From: Stratiformator vulcanicus
GTDB lineage: Bacteria; Planctomycetota; Planctomycetia; Planctomycetales; Planctomycetaceae
Length of the DNA stretch: 64,000 bases
Assembly (NCBI RefSeq): GCF_007744515.1
Contig: NZ_CP036268.1
Location: forward strand, 3,332,712-3,396,711
Direction: 5' to 3'
The notes beneath the pieces were generated by a model. It had not been told where the DNA came from, made no database searches, and saw only the letters and a list, made by a program, of their open reading frames with translations. The position numbers and the translations under genes were made by a program. Position 1 is the first letter of the stretch, and each line of letters opens with the position of its first letter. Of this stretch, positions 43,827-53,566 are shown in pieces.

Positions 43827-44684
43827 ATGCAACCTTTGCTGATCGCTGTCTTCACGGTTTCTGTCATCAGCCTCCCCCAGATCGGCTCTGCCGCGGAATC
43901 AGATGCGACCGCCGAACCTCACTCTGTCAGCGGCGCAACCGCAGGCACCACACAGGGGCGTGAGCGGACAATCGAGCGAATACGAGAACTGGAGCGGAAG
44001 CTCGACGAGACTATCGTTATCTCATTTAAAGAAGCCCCGCTCGCGAATGTGCTGGGGGAGATATCCAAGCGGACCGGCATTACTTTTCACATCAATGAGG
44101 CTGCCCTGATGGACGATGGGATGGATTCGTTGCAGGAGGTCTCTTTTTCGACGGGCGAAACTGCAATCAGTGTTCGCGACGTCGTTCGGCTGGCGTCACA
44201 AAACCTCCACCTCGCTCTCATTAATGACAGCGGAATTGCCGTACTTACGACGCAGACTGCCGCAGACGACGCGCTGGAAACCCGGGTGTATAACGTCAGG
44301 GACCTGCTCGAAGACGCCGCCGTTCACCGGGGCCCACTGGCACCGTTGTGGATTGGAGGAAGCGTCTCGGCCGCACCCGGGTCCGTTCCGAATAAGTCGA
44401 TTGAAATGCCGCCAGCTAACGAACTCCTTATTGTGATCAAGAGCGCGACCGCAGGCCCGTGGATGAACATTGATGGCCTCGGCGGCAGTATCAAGCACTT
44501 CGATGGACTGCTGGTCGTCAGTCAAACTCAGGGCGTTCACCGAGAGCTCGCCGACCTGTTTCGGCAACTTCGAGAGGCCGACAAGTTGCAGAGCTGGAGC
44601 GAGGGCTTCCCCAAAAACACCACAGAAGCCGAGCGAGAAGCTCATCAGCAGCATAATGAAGATTTGTTCAATTCACCGGAGTAA
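43827..44684 (+). CDS. Secreted secretin-N-domain (STN)-like protein, one module
   Basis: 285 residues from the ATG at 43827, with GGAG upstream. The signal peptide is MQPLLIAVFTVSVISLP. Then comes a short STN-like domain: SFKEAPLANVLGEISKRTGITFHI, EETAISVRDVVRLASQNLHLAL and ALETRVYNVRDL. The module closes with a segment of GPWMNIDG and HFDGLLVVSQTQGVHREL, like the N1 domain of secretins. No pore-forming secretin domain is present. It is paralogous to the next gene. Probably periplasmic; not clearly a secretion component. Confidence 0.7.
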   Translation: MQPLLIAVFTVSVISLPQIGSAAESDATAEPHSVSGATAGTTQGRERTIERIRELERKLDETIVISFKEAPLANVLGEISKRTGITFHINEAALMDDGMDSLQEVSFSTGETAISVRDVVRLASQNLHLALINDSGIAVLTTQTAADDALETRVYNVRDLLEDAAVHRGPLAPLWIGGSVSAAPGSVPNKSIEMPPANELLIVIKSATAGPWMNIDGLGGSIKHFDGLLVVSQTQGVHRELADLFRQLREADKLQSWSEGFPKNTTEAEREAHQQHNEDLFNSPE

Positions 44685-44802
44685 CGAAGTGTCGTCTGTC
44701 GCCAAGAAACCTCATGTCCCTGCACGTTCCTATTCTTCGGCCAACGCGATGATTGAATACGATAATAGAACACTCATGCTGTTAAGTCGATCGGCGAGAC
44801 CA

Positions 44803-46392
44803 ATGATTCGATTCCTCACTCGCTGCACGCCAGCCTATTGTCATGCAGGTCACCTACGGTTTTACGCTTGCTTGCGAATGACACTGCCGGCCGCTCTGGC
44901 GATGGTGCTCATCAGCACTACCGCACAGGCCCAGGACACCGAATCACCGCCCACCCATACTTACAGCGCACCACTCGCTGCCACCGTCGAGGGCCGACAG
45001 CGGACGATTGAACGCTTCAAGAAGCTCGAAGCCCAACTCGACGCTCCGCTCAGCAACATCATTTTTGAGAATTTGCCGCTCCAGGATGCCGTTGACGCGT
45101 TGGAGCGTCAGACCGACATCCGATTTGTAATCGATGAGAAAGCACTTGCAATAGCGGGAGTGAGTCCGCGAACCGACGTGTCTTTAATTACTGGAAAGAC
45201 CGAAATCTCCGTCCGCGATGTTTTTCGCTTGATGACGCAGCATCTCGACGTGGCTCTGATCAATGACAACGGGTTCGCGGTGATTACTTCAGATGAGGCT
45301 GCCGCGAATACATTTGTGGTCAGAGTTTACAACGTGCGTGACTTCGTCGACGACGGTAGCCTGCAGCAGCGGCTCGGATTTCCGGACTATGTAGAATTCC
45401 CGTTCTACCGGGATATTGAGAATTCAATCCAGCAATTGACGCCGGGCCCATGGATGAATATTGACGGGCGTGGCGGATCGTTGGCTCATTTCGATGGATT
45501 GCTGATCATCAATCACAATATGGAAATTCATCGAGAAATCTCCTCGGTATTACATGATTTACGTGCTCTGCGTTCAACGTCCGATACGGCAGAGGAGGAG
45601 TCGCACCGCTCATCACCGGTATCTGAGTCACTACCGCGGCGCGAGCTGACAAATGTTGAACGAAAGTTGGATATGCCGGTAACGCCATTGGCGTTTGACG
45701 ACGTAACTTTGAGCGAAATGCTCCAACTCATCGGCGGCAAAGTCGGTTTGACTTTCCGGATTGATCCGCTCGCGATCAAGAAGAACGAGATCGATCCCAC
45801 GCAGCGATTCTCACTTCGCAATCGAACGGAAGCGATTTCAGCCAGAGACATTTTTAGGCTTGTCACCCGCGAATATGCTTTGGAATTAATCGACGATGGC
45901 GGGATTGTGACAGTGACGACTGAGGAACGGGCAAAGACTTACCTGAAAAACAGGGTTTACAATATCGACAAACTGGTCGCGGACGCGGCGACTTCGCGTG
46001 GCGTGCCCCCACGATTCGGCGGGATCGGCGGATTCATTGGGCCGTATTATTTCGCTTGGCGTGAAGTTTACCCCGATACCGAATTTAGGAACGCGCTCCA
46101 ACTCTCGATCGATGCCCCATGGATGGCCGTAGTCGGTGTCGGAGGTGATGTGGTTCCGGTCGGCGACATGCTCGTGATTCGCCATACCGAGGCCGTTCAT
46201 CGACGGGTCGAAGACCTCATCCGTCAAATTGACGAGGCAGACCGTGCTCGCGGTTGGAGCAAAGACTTCCCCAAAAAGCCGACCGCAGCAGAGCGTGCCG
46301 CGGCCGAAAAATATAATGCCGAGATTATCGCCAAAGCAAAGTGCAACGACCGCAAATCTGATGCTGACAATGGCGCGGCTACCAGCCGCTAA
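44803..46392 (+). CDS. Secreted protein with two tandem secretin-N-domain-like modules
   Basis: 529 residues if started at the ATG at 44803; ATGs at 44749 and 44878 are alternatives, and the signal peptide core (LPAALAMVLISTTAQAQ) starts just after 44878. Residues ~80-280 hold a first module and ~310-500 a second, each with the STN-like helix-strand pattern (VALINDNGFAVIT; LELIDDGGIVTVT) and the closing GPWMNIDG or APWMAVVG segment. The second module shares YNIDKLV and a HRRVEDLIRQID tail. It looks like a duplicated and fused version of the previous gene. No C-terminal pore. Role unknown. Confidence 0.7.
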   Translation: MIRFLTRCTPAYCHAGHLRFYACLRMTLPAALAMVLISTTAQAQDTESPPTHTYSAPLAATVEGRQRTIERFKKLEAQLDAPLSNIIFENLPLQDAVDALERQTDIRFVIDEKALAIAGVSPRTDVSLITGKTEISVRDVFRLMTQHLDVALINDNGFAVITSDEAAANTFVVRVYNVRDFVDDGSLQQRLGFPDYVEFPFYRDIENSIQQLTPGPWMNIDGRGGSLAHFDGLLIINHNMEIHREISSVLHDLRALRSTSDTAEEESHRSSPVSESLPRRELTNVERKLDMPVTPLAFDDVTLSEMLQLIGGKVGLTFRIDPLAIKKNEIDPTQRFSLRNRTEAISARDIFRLVTREYALELIDDGGIVTVTTEERAKTYLKNRVYNIDKLVADAATSRGVPPRFGGIGGFIGPYYFAWREVYPDTEFRNALQLSIDAPWMAVVGVGGDVVPVGDMLVIRHTEAVHRRVEDLIRQIDEADRARGWSKDFPKKPTAAERAAAEKYNAEIIAKAKCNDRKSDADNGAATSR

Positions 46393-46508
46393 CTTCTATT
46401 TCGCTGGGCGACCGAATCGGTGACGTCTTCCGGCTACGGAGTTTTTCCCCTTTCCGGCGAGAGCCCTACCACGCTATTTGGGCAAACCAATGCCAGCGTT
46501 GACAGCTC

Positions 46509-48191
46509 CTAACCATTCCGGCCGAACGCCATGATCGTGATGTCGTCGTTTTGGTCACGGCCGGCGGCGTGTTTGCGGACGTCGGCGAGCAGGGCGATGC
46601 CGAGTTGTTCGGCGTCCGGGAAGTCCTGCTTTAAGAATTCGACGACGCGCTCCTTGGTATAGAGGTCGCCCTGCGGGTTCATCGCCTCGTCGACGCCGTC
46701 GGTGATGATGACCACTGTTTCGCCCGGCTCGAGCGTGCGGCTGATCGCTTCGTACGGGTAGTCCTCCATCACGCCGATGGGCAAGCCGATTGCCTCTTCA
46801 CCGAACTCTTCGATCGTGCCGTCGGCCTTGCGAATCAGCGGCGTCATGTGGCCGCCGTTGCACAGAGAGATTTGGTGCGTCTTCGGATCCAAGAAGGTCA
46901 GCACATAGGTCACGAAGCGACCTTCGACCATCTTCGCACACATGTGATTGTTGATTGCAACAAAGGCCGGTTCAACATCTTGCACGTATTGCGTCACGTT
47001 CTGCACGCAACTGGCGATCCGGGACATAATTAGCGCACCGGGCACACCTTTGCCGGCAACATCTCCGAATGAGAGGCAGACTTTACCGTCGGACATTTCG
47101 AAGGCGTCGTAGTAGTCGCCGCCGACCGCTTGGGCCGAATCGTAAGACGCATAAAATTCATAGCCGTCGACCTCCGGAAAACAGTCGGGCAGCAGGGCCC
47201 GCTGCACGGCCCGGGCGATCTCCATCTCGCTGTCCTGCTTCATCTTGTCGAGGTGCGACGTAAGATAGCGTGCCGACTCGTATGAGAGGGCCGCTTGCCC
47301 GGCGACCGCGGTCAGCAGGTCGAGGTCTTCCCCCCGAAACCGTGAGATCGGATTCTGCGTGTCGATGTGAATGACGCCCACGACTTCGCTATCGAGGTCG
47401 AGCATCGGGACCGCCATCATCGAGCGGATCGAGAGGCTTGAGATCGACTCGCTGGCGCTAAATTCGGCATCGCTGGCGGCATCGGCGGAGAGCTTACCGG
47501 TTTTCGTTTCCAAGACCTTATTGAGCACCGTGCGACTGAGTTTGACCGAATCGTCTTCCGTTTGATCGCGATGCTTCTGGGCAACGGGAACGAGCTTGCC
47601 GCGACGGTCATTGAGCAGAATGCAGCCGCGGTCGGCGCCGGGGAAGATGTCGAACAGCGTGTCGAGAATCGCAGGCAGCAGAGTATTTAATTCCTGCGCG
47701 CGAGCCAGACGCCGACTGATTTCGAGGACCGCCTGCAGCTTGGCCTCCGGCTGCACATCGAGTCGCCCGAATCCGGTCGAATCCTCGACCGATTCCATGA
47801 TGGTCGCCTGATCGGTGCCGCCGGAGGTGACGTCGATGCCGTCTCCGCTGCCGAACGATAAGGTCGATCCGATCGCATCGAGTGGCGAGACCGATGCCAA
47901 CGAGTCGTCTTCGAACCTCATCAGAATCGGGCCGAGCTTCACGCGGTCGCCATTACCGAGTTGCGTCGGTTCTTCAATGCGGCGCCCATTGACGTAGGTG
48001 CCGTTGCCGCTGCCGAGGTCTTCGATGACGACCGATTCGGTCCCCGGCAAGACGCGGGCGTGCTTGCGTGAGACCATATTCGAATTGAGATGAATCTCAC
48101 ATTCGGGATGCCGACCTATGTAGGTTTCAGTGGCGGTCAACTCGTAGGGGATGGCCGAGCCGCCCTGCTGGAGCAAAATCAGTTTCGCCAT
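46509..48191 (-). CDS. FHA-GAF-SpoIIE (PP2C) phosphatase
   Basis: 560 residues from the ATG at 48191. FHA domain (~20-85): [23 protein letters not shown] and [14 protein letters not shown] domain (~155-310) with [15 protein letters not shown] and [20 protein letters not shown]. The C-terminal ~220 residues are PP2C/Spo[50 protein letters not shown] (two metal Asp) and [10 protein letters not shown]. It is a Ser/Thr phosphatase likely acting on an anti-sigma antagonist or anti-sigma factor, with FHA and GAF as signal inputs. It is on the minus strand between unrelated genes. Confidence 0.95.
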   Translation of the reverse strand: MAKLILLQQGGSAIPYELTATETYIGRHPECEIHLNSNMVSRKHARVLPGTESVVIEDLGSGNGTYVNGRRIEEPTQLGNGDRVKLGPILMRFEDDSLASVSPLDAIGSTLSFGSGDGIDVTSGGTDQATIMESVEDSTGFGRLDVQPEAKLQAVLEISRRLARAQELNTLLPAILDTLFDIFPGADRGCILLNDRRGKLVPVAQKHRDQTEDDSVKLSRTVLNKVLETKTGKLSADAASDAEFSASESISSLSIRSMMAVPMLDLDSEVVGVIHIDTQNPISRFRGEDLDLLTAVAGQAALSYESARYLTSHLDKMKQDSEMEIARAVQRALLPDCFPEVDGYEFYASYDSAQAVGGDYYDAFEMSDGKVCLSFGDVAGKGVPGALIMSRIASCVQNVTQYVQDVEPAFVAINNHMCAKMVEGRFVTYVLTFLDPKTHQISLCNGGHMTPLIRKADGTIEEFGEEAIGLPIGVMEDYPYEAISRTLEPGETVVIITDGVDEAMNPQGDLYTKERVVEFLKQDFPDAEQLGIALLADVRKHAAGRDQNDDITIMAFGRNG

Positions 48192-48281
48192 CGCATCGAT
48201 CCTCATCGCTGCCACTTAACCAGCGGCAAAACGTGATCACTTCACACGTCTTCGATCACCCACGCCGATCACCCATCATGA

Positions 48282-49562
48282 TCAATCGGCGAAGAAAATC
48301 GATTCCACATTGCTTCGTAGGACGGTTTGGCCCAAATCGACGGCACGCTCCTCGCTCCAGCCATGGCCGATCACGAAGTCTTCGAGCAGAACTTTCGCGA
48401 GCACGCGCCGATACATCGCGAACTTGGGCAGGCCGAATTCCAACTTGTACATGTCACTGTAATAACCGATTTGCTTCGTTCGCGGCACTGCCTGCAAGCG
48501 AGCCCGGCAATCGGGCTCGATATGGGCTGGAATATTGGAATACCACCAATGCCCGCTGGTCACCACATTGGGGAAAATCCATGCGTATGACACGAGTTCC
48601 TGGTTCATCGTCGGTGCGAGGACCGACACCGGGAACGTGACCTGCGGGAAGAAATTGAACAATTCGGCATACTGGCTCAGGGAGCACCGCGAATCGTACA
48701 GATCCCGCCCCTGATGGACCCCCGCCGGGTAGACGGAACGATTCACGCCGATCATCAAATCGAACGGCAAGCGGTGTTCGGCGCACATCTCCGCCAAAGA
48801 CCAGAAGACGAACCGGCTGACCACCTGACGGTCCTCAATGGACGGACGCCCGTCGGTCAGTCGCATAAACGCTTCTTCGGCATCCTCATCGGTGACGTGC
48901 GTGGGGACGAAATCGGGCGGCAACGAAATCGCGCACGCCTTCGCATTCTTCGACTTAAAGTGAGAAAACAGCTTGCCCAGCGCTTCCCAAACCGACTTGG
49001 CATCGGTCACCTCGACGCCGGTCGCGTTGGCGACCCGCTCGCGGACCGACGGTTGATGCAAATGGAAGACGAGGTCATCGGTCCGCAGGCACGGGATGTA
49101 GCGGTCCGTGTCAAAGCCTTCGAGCGGATCGTCGAAATCGTTCGTGAGAAAAACCTGCTTTAGCTTGCTGCGTTTGAGAACCTCGGATTCCCAGTCGGGT
49201 GCGGACATTTTTTGCTCTGCGGCGTCGTAGAGCTGCTCCCAATTGTCGCTCGTCACCCGATCAATATCGACATCGAGCAATTCCCGCGCGATCTCGACCA
49301 GCCAACTGAGTTGGATCGTATTGTCGAGAGAGTCGAGCTTCGGAACGAGTCGAGAGACCAGTTCCTTCGGCGAGATATCGGACTCTTCGATGCGATCGGC
49401 CGGCAGCCCGGCCGAGTGGGCCAGTTCGGTGTAGTAGTGGTAACCGAGGATGTCGGCCAGATTGTGAGACGCCGGATCGTGCGGGTTGATATGCGAATGG
49501 GGATCGATCAGTTCGATGTCACTCAGGGCGGCGACGATTCGATCAAGCGCTTGTTGAGACAT
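48282..49562 (-). CDS. Glucuronate isomerase-like metal-dependent hydrolase fold protein
   Basis: 426 residues. The beginning, ELIDPHSHINPHDP, carries the first H-x-H of the amidohydrolase superfamily. The long helical middle and AVDLGQTVLRSNVESIFFAD ending resemble UxaC, the uronate isomerase, which is ~460 residues. Other landmarks are DLMIGVNRSVYPAGVHQG (likely one metal-binding site) and SGHWWYSNIPAHIEPD. It would interconvert glucuronate or galacturonate and the corresponding ketouronate. Family placement is by pattern. Conserved planctomycete members of this type are annotated as amidohydrolases. Confidence 0.6.
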   Translation of the reverse strand: MSQQALDRIVAALSDIELIDPHSHINPHDPASHNLADILGYHYYTELAHSAGLPADRIEESDISPKELVSRLVPKLDSLDNTIQLSWLVEIARELLDVDIDRVTSDNWEQLYDAAEQKMSAPDWESEVLKRSKLKQVFLTNDFDDPLEGFDTDRYIPCLRTDDLVFHLHQPSVRERVANATGVEVTDAKSVWEALGKLFSHFKSKNAKACAISLPPDFVPTHVTDEDAEEAFMRLTDGRPSIEDRQVVSRFVFWSLAEMCAEHRLPFDLMIGVNRSVYPAGVHQGRDLYDSRCSLSQYAELFNFFPQVTFPVSVLAPTMNQELVSYAWIFPNVVTSGHWWYSNIPAHIEPDCRARLQAVPRTKQIGYYSDMYKLEFGLPKFAMYRRVLAKVLLEDFVIGHGWSEERAVDLGQTVLRSNVESIFFAD

Positions 49563-49597
49563 AAGTCGAGGTTGTGCGGGCTGGCGACGATGAATGT

Positions 49598-49617
49598 TCT
49601 CACGCGAGCGCGTGAGA
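49598..49617. other. Perfect hairpin upstream of ribBA
   Basis: TCTCACGC-GAGC-GCGTGAGA, eight pairs. It lies 35 bp upstream of the start of the 49562 gene on its promoter side and ~135 bp before ribBA. No T-run and no FMN riboswitch (RFN) conserved sequence are nearby, so it is more likely a regulatory or REP-like palindrome. Confidence 0.45.
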
Positions 49618-49753
49618 GACTGAGATTGAAGTTCACAGTCTCGCGCTTCGGTCGCTTCGCTTCAAGCGGCGGGTGATCAGCGATTTTGCCCGAAGTCCGA
49701 AATCGCAGTCAGGCTACGATTTTTCCGTCGAGGCGCTAGAATCTGTTCAGACG

Positions 49754-51025
49754 ATGTCCACACTCGAAGAGAACCGGCCAATGAGTCGCCCAGACCGCGA
49801 ATCTGCCATTGAAGAAGCCATCGAAGCGATTCGAGCCGGAAGTCTCGTCATCGTTGTCGATTCGCACGAGCGTGAGAACGAAGGCGATTTCATCTGCGCG
49901 GCTGAGTCGATGACGCCCGAACTCGTCGATTTCATGCTGAAATTTGGTCGAGGACTGCTCTGCACCCCACTGACCGCCGAGACGGCTGATCGGCTGCATC
50001 TGGCACCGATGGTTCAGGAAGAGCAAAACACGGCTCCGCATCGAACGCCGTTTCTCGTGCCAGTCGATCACGAATCGGCGGGGACGGGCGTCAGCCCCGA
50101 TGCTCGGGCGGCCACTGTGCGGGCACTGGCAGACCCGAAAAGTTCGCCGGGTGAATTTGTTCGCCCCGGGCACATCAGCCCTCTGCTGGCAAAAGACGGG
50201 GGCGTGTTGCGACGGGCCGGTCACACCGAAGCGACGGTCGATCTGTGCCGCCTCGCGGGGAAAAATCCGGTTGGCGTGCTGATCGAAATCTGCAGCCGCG
50301 ACGGTCGCGGCATGGCCGGTTACGACGAGCTCTGCGAGATCGCGGATGAGTACAACATCCCGATCGTGTCGATCGAAAATCTGATTCGCTATCGACGACA
50401 GCGCGAGCAACTCGTGCATCGGGTCGCGGAGGTGGAAATCCCGACGAAGGACTACGGAACGCCGACTGTCGTCGGTTACAAGGTCGACCACGAGGTTCAA
50501 GAACCCTTAGCGCTGGTTTGGGGCAACCTGACTGGATCGGGAAAACCGCCGCTTGTGCGGATGCACTCATCTTGTTTTACCGGAGATTTACTCGCATCAC
50601 TGCGTTGCGACTGCGGCGATCAACTTCACATGGCGATGCGGATGATTGCCGACGACGGCTGCGGCGCGGTCGTCTATCTGCCACAGGAGGGGCGGGGCAT
50701 CGGACTGATGCCCAAACTGAAGGCCTACGTGCTGCAAGACCAGGGCATGGACACCGTCGAAGCCAATACGCACTTGGGCTTTAAGGCCGACCAGCGGGAT
50801 TACATGGTCGGACTGCAAATTCTCAAAGACCTCGGCTTGAGGGAGATCCGCCTCTTAACGAACAACCCGAAGAAGACCGACTCGTTCGTGAAGTCAGCAA
50901 TGGACCTCGACGTCGTTGAGCAAGTGCCGATCATCGCCCCGCCTGAGAAAACGCGGGAACGCTACATGCAGACAAAACGCGATCGCATGGGGCACTTGCT
51001 GCCGGGCGATGAAGCAACGTCTTGA
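49754..51025 (+). CDS. ribBA: RibBA: DHBP synthase / GTP cyclohydrolase II
   Basis: 423 residues from the ATG at 49754; another ATG lies nine codons on. Residues ~20-220 are DHBP synthase: DSHERENEGDFICAAE, RPGHISPLLAKDGGVLRRAGHTEATVDL and CEIADEYNIPIV. Residues ~230-423 are GTP cyclohydrolase II: HSSCFTGDLLASLRCDCGDQL (three zinc Cys), YLPQEGRGIGL and LLTNNPKKT. Makes both the ribulose-derived and GTP-derived precursors of riboflavin. All catalytic residues appear present in both halves. It ends in a REP-like inverted repeat region. Confidence 0.96.
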   Translation: MSTLEENRPMSRPDRESAIEEAIEAIRAGSLVIVVDSHERENEGDFICAAESMTPELVDFMLKFGRGLLCTPLTAETADRLHLAPMVQEEQNTAPHRTPFLVPVDHESAGTGVSPDARAATVRALADPKSSPGEFVRPGHISPLLAKDGGVLRRAGHTEATVDLCRLAGKNPVGVLIEICSRDGRGMAGYDELCEIADEYNIPIVSIENLIRYRRQREQLVHRVAEVEIPTKDYGTPTVVGYKVDHEVQEPLALVWGNLTGSGKPPLVRMHSSCFTGDLLASLRCDCGDQLHMAMRMIADDGCGAVVYLPQEGRGIGLMPKLKAYVLQDQGMDTVEANTHLGFKADQRDYMVGLQILKDLGLREIRLLTNNPKKTDSFVKSAMDLDVVEQVPIIAPPEKTRERYMQTKRDRMGHLLPGDEATS

Positions 51026-51038
51026 TGGCGCAAAAACA

Positions 51039-51148
51039 AGCCCGACGCGCGAGCGAGGGACCTGATCTTGTGGTAGCCCGTTGAGCGAAATCCCTCGCTG
51101 GCGCGTCGGGCTATTACCGTTCAAATCCCTCGCTGGCGCGTCGGGCTA
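51039..51148. repeat. REP-like inverted repeat cluster between ribBA and lpxI
   Basis: The 22-nt unit AGCCCGACGCGCGAGCGAGGGA at 51039-51060 is repeated in inverted form at 51091-51112 (21 of 22 pairs) and again, in the same inverted orientation, at 51126-51147. The two inverted copies are 35 bp apart. It lies between convergent genes. A diverged copy is seen at 61501-61524, so this is a dispersed family. Confidence 0.85.
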
Positions 51149-51174
51149 TCGGCGTCTTTTGCTGATCGGCGAGA

Positions 51175-52104
51175 TCATGCCGCCGCGCTAAGTGACAATT
51201 CGTCCGCGTTGAGCGACACAATTGCGATGCCGAGTTTGTTGGCGAGCGAAATCACTTCCGGCTCGTCGAGCAGGATCGTCTTGTCGCACTCGATCGCGAG
51301 GACGCGACCGCCGACTTCGTGCATCGTGCGGAGCGTGTCGAGCCCGATTGTCGGGACGTCGAATCGCATATCCTGCTGGGGCTTGGCGACCTTAACGACG
51401 GTAAACCCTCCGCGTCGACACAGTTCGCCGGCGCGACGAATCGCTCGGTCGGTCCCTTCGATCGCTTCAACGGCGATCACCGCTTTATTGCGAACAATAA
51501 TCGTTTGCCCGATATCAAGTCGGCCCATTTCCTTGGCGATATCCCAGCCGAAACGAATGTCTTCCCATTGGGAACAGCTCGGCCGACGTCGTGTGAGAAA
51601 GCCGTGTTTCACGAGTAACTCCGGTGCGTAGTCGAGAGCCGATTCGAATTTAAAGTTGTCCCGCTCGAATTCGCGGATGACCGCGGTGAGCAGTGTGTCG
51701 TCCTTCTTGTCTTTGCGGCAATACGTGTAGATCAGATGGAGCATTCGCAAATCGGGCATATTGCGGATGAGGGCCCCGGGTCGAAACAACTCTTTCTTTT
51801 CGACCTTCCCCGCCATCACGATCGATTGCACCTTATTGCGTTTAAACAGCCGGACGGCTCTTCCGACCTTTCCGATACTTTCTTCGCGAAAATGATCGCA
51901 GGCCGATTCCAATTCCGGCCAGACCATCCCGCGAATTCCCATGCCCACAACGACATGACCTTCCCGGCGCGCGGCCTCCGCGAAGACGATCGGGAAGCGA
52001 CCGGCGCCGGCCAGCAGCCCGATCCGCCGAGAGGCGGGCTTGGGCGCAGCTTGCCCGTCGGCTTCGCTCGCGGTGTCGGCGGATTCGTCGGAGACGACTC
52101 TCAC
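51175..52104 (-). CDS. lpxI: LpxI, UDP-2,3-diacylglucosamine pyrophosphatase
   Basis: 309 residues from a GTG (52104). After a ~25-residue charged N-terminal extension comes RIGLLAGAGRFPIVFAEAARREGHVVV, the LpxI nucleotide-binding start. KVQSIVMAGKVEKKELF and LLTAVIREFE lead to the C-terminal DUF1009 core: FGWDIAKEMGRLDIGQTIIVRNKAVIAVEAIEGTDRAIRRAG and VPTIGLDTLRTMHEVGGRVLAIECDKTILLD. The Asp of AIEGTD is the catalytic residue in Caulobacter LpxI. It makes lipid X from UDP-diacylglucosamine. It stands directly after lpxD in the same direction (102 bp). Confidence 0.93.
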   Translation of the reverse strand: MRVVSDESADTASEADGQAAPKPASRRIGLLAGAGRFPIVFAEAARREGHVVVGMGIRGMVWPELESACDHFREESIGKVGRAVRLFKRNKVQSIVMAGKVEKKELFRPGALIRNMPDLRMLHLIYTYCRKDKKDDTLLTAVIREFERDNFKFESALDYAPELLVKHGFLTRRRPSCSQWEDIRFGWDIAKEMGRLDIGQTIIVRNKAVIAVEAIEGTDRAIRRAGELCRRGGFTVVKVAKPQQDMRFDVPTIGLDTLRTMHEVGGRVLAIECDKTILLDEPEVISLANKLGIAIVSLNADELSLSAAA

Positions 52105-52206
52105 GGTCGCTGCTCCTAAGGTAACGGTGGGGTTGGGGAAGTAATCGGTTCAGACATCGGTGGGAAGCAGTGGCCGCACGCCAAGCGATATTTGGATTTA
52201 CGCTGG

Positions 52207-53289
52207 CTACGCTGCGGCGCTGCCGTCGTCTTGTCGAAGGGCGGCTTGCAGTTGAGCCACTTGTGCTTGCAATTCTTTGATTTGATCCCGCATTTCGGGA
52301 ACCCGCTTTTGCGCCATGACCTGTCGCTTGGCGTCGTCGACAGGTTGGGCCGGGTAGCCACCCCACGTTTCTCCAGCCGGAACATTCTTATGCACCGCAG
52401 ATCGTGAGGCGATGATTGCTCTGTCGCCGACCGTCGTGTGATCTGAAATCCCGGCGCCGCCGGCACACACGACGTAGTCCCCTGTCGTGACGGTCCCGGC
52501 AATCCCGGTCTGCCCGGCGAGAAGGTTGTGTCGGCCGATTCGGCAGTTATGGGCCACTTGCACGAGATTGTCGATTTTGGTCCCGGCACCGATGATGGTT
52601 TCGCCGATCATGGCCCGGTCGATCGCGGTACAGGCACCGATTTCGACATCCTCTTCAACGCGAAGGGAGCCGCCGTGCGGCAATCGTTGATGGCCGCCGT
52701 TTTTGAATTCGTAGCCGAATCCGTCCGCCCCGAGAACGGCGTTGGCGTGGACAATCACGCGCTCACCCAGCGAAACATCGCCGTATAGGACCGCATTGGG
52801 ATGCACGCAGGTGTTCGCCCCGATTCGGCAATTCGGGCCGATCCGGACGCCGGGGTGGATGTCGCATCCCGGGCCGATCACCACGTGTTCGGCAACGCTG
52901 GCTCCCGGATAGATATTCGTGCCCTCGCCGATTTCGACCGAGGGGTGAATCCAAGCGGCTTTCGAAATACCGATCTCGGCCCTCGGGCGAGGAGGGCACA
53001 GACGGCTGAGTATTTCGAAGAATTTCTCTCGCGGCTGATCCGCGATCAGGATGACGCCCGCGTATTCGGCTGTCTCAAGTTTATTCGCAATTTCACGTGT
53101 CGTCACGATCGCGCCCGCCTTGCTCGGCGAATCGGCGTCAATCAAACGATGGTTGGTCAGAAACGACAATGACTCGGGACCGGCCGATTCGAACGGAGCC
53201 GCATCGGACAGCGACCGTCCGACATCACCGAGAGGATCGACCTCGATATTTCGGATCAGGTCCTCGATCGGTTGTTCTGTTCCCTGCAT
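52207..53289 (-). CDS. lpxD: LpxD, UDP-3-O-acylglucosamine N-acyltransferase
   Basis: 360 residues from the ATG at 53289. The N-terminal uridine-binding domain (AGPESLSFLTNHRLIDADSPSKAGAIVTT) is followed by a left-handed beta helix of hexapeptide repeats, from IHPSVEIGEGTNIYPG to TTVGDRAIIASRSAVHKNVPAG. The catalytic His lies in NLVQVAHNCRIGRHNLL. A C-terminal coiled coil (EMRDQIKELQAQVAQLQAALRQ) forms the trimer end. It N-acylates UDP-3-O-acyl-glucosamine in lipid A synthesis. It shows that this organism makes lipid A-type outer membrane. Confidence 0.96.
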   Translation of the reverse strand: MQGTEQPIEDLIRNIEVDPLGDVGRSLSDAAPFESAGPESLSFLTNHRLIDADSPSKAGAIVTTREIANKLETAEYAGVILIADQPREKFFEILSRLCPPRPRAEIGISKAAWIHPSVEIGEGTNIYPGASVAEHVVIGPGCDIHPGVRIGPNCRIGANTCVHPNAVLYGDVSLGERVIVHANAVLGADGFGYEFKNGGHQRLPHGGSLRVEEDVEIGACTAIDRAMIGETIIGAGTKIDNLVQVAHNCRIGRHNLLAGQTGIAGTVTTGDYVVCAGGAGISDHTTVGDRAIIASRSAVHKNVPAGETWGGYPAQPVDDAKRQVMAQKRVPEMRDQIKELQAQVAQLQAALRQDDGSAAA

Positions 53290-53566
53290 GATTATTTTCG
53301 TCAACTTCCGTGACAACGGAGGACGGTGTGCGACTATTCGCCGAACCGCTTCCCGGGTCCTTCCGGGCGACCGCGGCTTGTAATTACTACGCGCTGTTGC
53401 GGCAAGACCGATCCGAGGCCGGTCCGCCCGGCTGAACAAATCGGTGTCGGGAAGTTCAACCGGAAGCGTCGCCCGGCTACACTCACATACGCAACGATCG
53501 CTCGGGCAGAACCGGCCGGAAACATCGATTCAAACAGCTCCGACCACCGGAAGTGAGTTTACGGCA

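Noticed and set aside
46509-48191. Stand-alone FHA regulator of the kinase type
   Set aside because: The C-terminal half clearly is PP2C/SpoIIE, so it is a phosphatase.
49563-49753. FMN riboswitch in front of ribBA
   Set aside because: The conserved RFN elements are not present; only a simple 8-bp hairpin is seen.
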